From the NCBI GenBank assembly GCA_025927795.1, contig JAICKT010000150.1, forward strand, positions 1-9,969: 9,969 nucleotides of DNA, read 5' to 3'. The position numbers and the translations under genes were made by a program. The DNA is from Parafilimonas sp. Its GTDB lineage: Bacteria; Bacteroidota; Bacteroidia; Chitinophagales; Chitinophagaceae. Below are positions 8,301 through 9,969 of this stretch, one piece after another (position 1 is the first letter of the stretch; each line of letters starts with the position of its first letter). Under the pieces are notes generated by a model. It was not told the DNA's origin and did not search any database. It saw only the letters and a program-made list of their open reading frames with translations.

Positions 8301-8321
8301 ATTTGCACTGTCGTCTGCCAT
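1725..8321 (-). CDS. Giant Afp12-like baseplate wedge protein of an eCIS (2198 aa) with large repeat insertion
   Basis: This is a complete baseplate wedge protein, much longer than Afp12/Pvc12-type proteins, which are around a thousand residues or less. Conserved parts are an N-terminal J-like block (19-75, with HNVHDPGITILE at 45-56), DYRKLLIDIEGVKNAWLE (106-123), FYTLPQLLEKGKLIEEIFAG (255-274), SDVYHVLLNVKGVKNVRRLA (303-322), YYSIQNEFPHVYGIG (408-422) with QLQGFLLLFDQLLANYLMQL (440-459), RRQSFLNHLLSRFAEQFTDF (670-689), and SSNRGKAYNYL (721-731). Much later comes the closing block EGLHLVEHILLRP (1789-1801), DPYSF (1855-1859), LPAWPQRF (1865-1872) and EAPAHVLLRILWL (1888-1900). Between about 770 and 1710 lie degenerate repeats. 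Residues 1609-2003 carry 37 cysteines, and 2004-2198 form a basic linker and a helical domain. The ATG at 8319-8321 fits the family N-terminus. Upstream there is only a weak GGA and no proper Shine-Dalgarno, so initiation probably depends on coupling to the upstream gene. It is inferred to pair with the upstream J protein in the cytoplasmically assembled baseplate. Confidence 0.92.
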   Translation of the reverse strand: MADDSANKTISSTQSGFPEYLDFNKLRSDAIAYLGNLSGKIWTDHNVHDPGITILEVLVYAVLDLGYRTSLPAADLFARSPDDKSADNNFFTPAQILSNNPLTITDYRKLLIDIEGVKNAWLEIDKDTSADFCSVPSEQVPGRDNNFNTDNRNAEEEICACNLNGLYHVYVQLEKDFELTDRNQKDEYNNLIEKIKCTLMQHRNLCEDFIDIKVLCKTQIGLCADIELEADANGEEAYLQMIEALQGFFSPAPKFYTLPQLLEKGKLIEEIFAGRPYDIKESHGFVDTEEFEQIKLRREIYFSDVYHVLLNVKGVKNVRRLAWKVCDENTWQTSVWKLILPENNIPEFDPLCSSFSFFKYGMAVKVDQKKYESFLNYTSNGKILYTQPSLNLDAEIPKGTYRSELADYYSIQNEFPHVYGIGVGDLSNNETDERKAKALQLQGFLLLFDQLLANYLMQLKNVRSLFAFSSSAAEEDNHTYFINQLTNVPQLQKLLRFKTDEDSEGTQGNSGSILAYPTKRSDFENLINSGKIKNTDLEDRCSENDFPPYRFCFGAERDQAVTQLREDILYGGYEAVITSNNDDCFFFYLFTSSTEFVLISKRYYKNEQEAKNAAASVKYAASFENNYRSFITADCENNSQCFSFDIELTLDTYAGYLKVIVEDENLYLTRRQSFLNHLLSRFAEQFTDFALLSSKFLTATDLQKAQIKAEEKFLTNYDVLSSNRGKAYNYLCNGWENENTSGFEKRFKALAGIEDWRKHYLCNFVVEEIDKLYVPEVEIGNNEKLTLQTPLNKADALASVNSLYKKLNSDAFFEMKELEYENDWQLFTRDELNNKYFYSKLYKTKEEAENQQQNLQNIFFHTPDKQRNLLVVQHIYKAELMHAGEVLAEYAGNDKNELTEKAKAEAKCTELSADINSNLKNEKIFKWNDGKKDIGNLVAIATEQTPFTYINEKAFQPYFLENVNLTEDVKYTYTFRDVNKKILFESATKFNTEPEAEDAFKKILPLLAVTSAYYVQKNTAGNDFGIFIKTDDSNIVHYFKLFSSEADAKTKINEIVENINAYTYSLNVSEPVPFKWKFQFLLTSNENKKFIFQSKDLYSTEEVAFESAKRFYADIPNLQLKISRNELSLESPTQKTKSIWINNENTEDKNAVKKEADPVLKFHQSLIKSTGAITEEQSIQKLKNWQINKTENYIYKLVDKDNLLAEHTSQKKIFTQTDADDIRNKLFHTVYDYVDINTGGSDIFCSYEDAQTKSRWYHYQIKCTNRFHTQGNFSGKELVLFQSVKGYASKEEALNAFNKNLFIILKYAHAKENYGDGKFISLKEFALHTDDACDKTESIVCVPRQTTEELGGYEIQNKIIPLVKSYPIKYITEERFRFSLYNNENDFYDWRSGSYYQTAQQAMQQFQFFLMLLKYAGNFYIQEDKTDCRFHIYIREVLAQSIRGFNTCQDAWDGIEKFICISQTDEGFHNYFKQMDCSHSFFVACGNTGLIHPCKYETPERRDDVLNRLYNASSFNFFELLQTDEKNNLVLLNLEKEPIAKIYFERQQGNYSNCENLIKLFELIYNDKNYKANENKIYLQDENENRIAESISSEITLEKWKTQLLSGACYFPILRKAADDKQACNYYVQIKLPGFDACTEIITENFSVRECNDECKPGCYIAWKSDCCFNSCCEALRFYIASLRLLRNYEYYKRVYECNCQYYTIELHQEYILNKDVQLRSFENNSAAEIQRLLCSDFRNAGYVYENNQAYRNINRCINEIVAFNPQQYTNGEIACEAVERAKKLINSEGLHLVEHILLRPHCINVNGVYEECSCDALPKPCIDYDNICRFPWKPGGAEDPCAENKKICFTPGCDPYSFIATVALPAWPQRFRSKENKAVIEKLLQKEAPAHVLLRILWLNPRDFCCFEYEFKNWNYWLAKKLCAPYNNCDFLQLLFAKYFKPLRECEDCVPCTCDNDEPVSCFEKGEDDCNDFNLSLTINELFCWNNYKREYDFSNCEPCNCIEENKQTPGDEEIVLKKAKKKSSTALLKDVEHRAQLAATEKPEPVTTTPSHQKVKRIQARAYAYNENVKKVREANPENKVAENAQRFLSDVNPTPKRFDDLINQVLKDKSDKTKNIKALTFKQKQTLIQNIIWQYLDRLCFNKKETSIITEHAFLFNHLRKNKIDMEALYDGWNSKEVKQLEPEANVKEIKKALT
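2313..3497 (-). other. Cysteine-rich section of the Afp12-like protein (residues 1609-2003)
   Basis: The section holds 37 cysteines in 395 residues, compared with 28 in the 1608 residues before it and one after it. They fall in clusters: 1651/1655/1659 with the pairs 1667-1668 and 1672-1673; 1698/1700; 1813/1815/1822/1829; 1842/1849/1854; the pair 1906-1907; the tight group CEDCVPCTC at 1947-1955; and 1998/2001/2003. The conserved wedge closing block (about 1789-1900) runs through the middle and is itself Cys-free from 1855 to 1905, so the clusters sit in loops around it. Metal or Fe-S binding, or disulfides formed after release of the particle, are possible. Neither is shown by the sequence. 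Confidence 0.75.
3192..6014 (-). repeat. Degenerate protein-repeat region within the Afp12-like gene (residues about 770-1710)
   Basis: The encoded segment interrupts the recognisable wedge protein and is built of loosely similar units of roughly 45-60 residues. A unit reads as an aromatic-rich strand (such as YTYTF, FKWKFQF, YIYKL, WYHYQI, FRFSLY or FHIYI), a polar turn, a second strand often ending in FxS, then a Y/F-x-T/S-x-x-E/D-A signature leading into a helix, then a tyrosine-rich end. Clear signatures start near residues 840 (LYKTKEEAE), 989 (KFNTEPEAE), 1041 (LFSSEADAK), 1097 (LYSTEEVAF), 1286 (GYASKEEAL), 1395 (YYQTAQQAM) and 1445 (FNTCQDAW). DNA-level identity between units looks low, so this is an old, diverged array. 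The unit resembles the YegP/DUF1508 beta-beta-alpha fold by eye; that assignment is a guess. Confidence 0.6.
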
Positions 8322-8323
8322 AT

Positions 8324-9969
8324 TTATTTGTCTATCCGAATAATTTTGTCTTCACAATAATCTGCAACCGGAATTAATTCAGTTTTACAACAATCAATTT
8401 TTTCATTACCATCATAGCACTCCTGCCATTCTGCGCAATTTGATGACTCGATACATACTTCAATTTCACCAGCAATTAAAATAGAACGCGGTGTATCAGG
8501 ACATAATGCAGAAATATCTGCAGGGGCTTCCGTTTTCTTTCCCATTCTAAAGTCATTAATGAAATCCACATAATCTCTTGTTTCTAAAAAGCGGATAATA
8601 TCTGAGCGATAAATACATTGCCCGAATGTTAGTTTATCGTATTCACCAATTGCCCAGGGCGCGAGAAATTCTTTTAAATCCTGCTTTAATTTTTCACGAT
8701 AATAATTTTCATCTTTATCCGGCATTAATTTTATGCGCAGACAAAAATTTATTTTTTCATAACGCGGATTCATTGCACGAAAACGCACAAAGGGTGAAGT
8801 GCGGCTGCGTATATATGCTTCAATTTTTTCAATAATGCTTACAGGAACTTTTGGCTCGAATGAATTGCCTGCTTTCAGTTTATTTAAATCAGGAATTATG
8901 GCAAGAATTATATAGCCGGGCGCATAGGGAAAATCATTTGTGTATATATGCGCATCAAGTGCAAAACTGTGATTGATGCATTTGGCTTTAAACAATTGCG
9001 GAAATGCTTCAAGCGCCAATCTTTCATAATCAAATTTTTGAATGGCTCTTCCTTTATGGCGCAGCAGCTCACTTACACGCACATAAAATTGTCCTTCCAT
9101 TTCAGGAATGCGTCCATCGAATGAATTGTAAGGCTGCTGCACAGTTTTTACATTCGCATCCGCTACATTTAATTTTGAAATGCTTTGTGCAGCCAATGAT
9201 TGTGATAAACGAAGCTTATCATTTGCTGCATCATTTGTAAATGTTACAAGCATTGCCTGCGGATGAATGCCTGTTGTTTCACTTACTGCTTTGCTGTTTT
9301 GCGCAATGGTTGCTTTTATCCAGTATAAATCTTTTGGCATAATGGTATTATCATTCGCCATATTTGCAGGCATCGCAAATTTTATAATGCCTGAAGTGGT
9401 AAGATTTTCCGTGGCATCATCCAGCACTTCAAAACCTGTTCGCAAAGGTTTCCAAATATTACTGTCAAGATAATGCCAATGCACTGTTTCTTTTTCTGAT
9501 TCTGAATCAGATGTTGCTTCAGCCAACTGAAAAAGTATGTTCAGATTATTGCCCGGCACTAATTGTTGTAATCCCAAAAACAATGTTCCTTCATCGCAAA
9601 ACGTTGGAAAAAGTGTGGGCCGTAATTCTATTTCTTCGTGCTTGTAAGTTCCATCGTAAGGATAAAGATGAATGAGGTCAATGTCTCCGAGTGTGGCGGT
9701 GGCAGTGTAATCAAGTGATATTGATTTAAGCGTTGGTGTATATGGTTCATGCGGCAAACCCTGCTTTAAATCATTATTTACTTTTAATAAAACCGCTATC
9801 AAATCAATAATTGCTTTCAGCTCATTTGATAATCGCAGCAATCCAACGCCTGCAAGATTATCGTAATCTAAAACCACAACAGGATCATCGTTAATAAGAT
9901 GATCAATTGAGCCAATATCAGTGTTTATATTTCCGCTTCTTGTTTGTATGTCGGTTATAAGATTATTGA
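8324..9969 (-). CDS. Afp11-like baseplate J family protein of an eCIS, 5'-truncated by window edge
   Basis: This is the C-terminal 547 residues of a baseplate wedge protein of a contractile injection system. The frame stays open to the right edge. A GTG at 9875-9877 could be mistaken for a start, but 30 further in-frame sense codons precede it and the family is normally much longer, so the true start lies outside. Visible landmarks, numbered from the edge, are EEIELRP with LFLGLQQL (about 111-136), SGIIKFAMP (about 192-200), and the family's hallmark block from GRIPE to KCINH (about 285-333, including RVSELLRHKGRAI and DYERLALEAFPQLFKAKC). After these come SPFVRFRAMNP (about 391-401) and a terminal TPRSILIAGE (about 492-501). 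The last 40 residues hold seven of the protein's cysteines. The partner in the baseplate is inferred to be the next gene, whose ATG follows this TAA after 2 nt, implying translational coupling. No membrane segment or signal peptide is seen in the visible part. Family identity is recognised from motifs, not from a search. Confidence 0.92.
   Translation of the reverse strand, partial: NNLITDIQTRSGNINTDIGSIDHLINDDPVVVLDYDNLAGVGLLRLSNELKAIIDLIAVLLKVNNDLKQGLPHEPYTPTLKSISLDYTATATLGDIDLIHLYPYDGTYKHEEIELRPTLFPTFCDEGTLFLGLQQLVPGNNLNILFQLAEATSDSESEKETVHWHYLDSNIWKPLRTGFEVLDDATENLTTSGIIKFAMPANMANDNTIMPKDLYWIKATIAQNSKAVSETTGIHPQAMLVTFTNDAANDKLRLSQSLAAQSISKLNVADANVKTVQQPYNSFDGRIPEMEGQFYVRVSELLRHKGRAIQKFDYERLALEAFPQLFKAKCINHSFALDAHIYTNDFPYAPGYIILAIIPDLNKLKAGNSFEPKVPVSIIEKIEAYIRSRTSPFVRFRAMNPRYEKINFCLRIKLMPDKDENYYREKLKQDLKEFLAPWAIGEYDKLTFGQCIYRSDIIRFLETRDYVDFINDFRMGKKTEAPADISALCPDTPRSILIAGEIEVCIESSNCAEWQECYDGNEKIDCCKTELIPVADYCEDKIIRIDK

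Noticed and set aside
1725..8321. Giant gene as a fusion or assembly artefact of two genes
   Set aside because: The frame is unbroken for 6.6 kb, and the N-terminal and C-terminal wedge blocks are those expected at the two ends of a single Afp12-like protein, so insertion in one gene is the simpler reading.
9875..9877. GTG as start of the right-hand baseplate J gene
   Set aside because: The frame is open through 30 more codons to the window edge, and the family is far longer than 517 residues. The GTG is an internal valine codon.

Overview
The window is a low-GC stretch, strongly A/T-biased in its codons and without strong Shine-Dalgarno sites at two of its three visible starts. It looks like chromosomal DNA of a Bacteroidota bacterium, possibly of the Chitinophagaceae; the family-level guess comes only from the style of the proteins and is weak. 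Everything recognisable lies on the minus strand, so the locus reads from the right edge to the left edge. The four genes are packed almost without gaps (2, 12 and 24 nt), consistent with one operon. I see no tRNA, rRNA, CRISPR array, insertion sequence or clear terminator.

The genes belong to an extracellular contractile injection system (eCIS), the phage-tail-like particles that include Afp of Serratia, PVC of Photorhabdus and the MAC arrays. In transcription order they are: (1) the C-terminal 547 residues of an Afp11-like baseplate J family protein, cut by the right edge; (2) a complete 2198-residue Afp12-like baseplate wedge protein; (3) a complete 472-residue tape-measure protein of the CIS_TMP (Afp14-like) family; (4) the first 89 residues of a DUF4157-type, eCIS-associated protein, cut by the left edge.

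In the inferred scheme, proteins 1 and 2 pair as wedge subunits of the baseplate around the spike. Protein 3 sets the length of the inner tube and sheath. Protein 4 is a particle-associated protein, possibly cargo. Sheath, tube, spike, gp25-like protein, AAA+ ATPase and cap are not in the window and would be expected to either side.

The most unusual part is the giant Afp12-like protein. Recognisable wedge sequence is confined to about residues 1-765 and 1785-1925. Between them lies nearly 1000 residues of degenerate beta-beta-alpha-like repeats, then a very cysteine-rich section (37 Cys in residues 1609-2003), and finally a basic linker with a helical C-terminal domain. This looks like a large decoration of the baseplate, with no function I can name.
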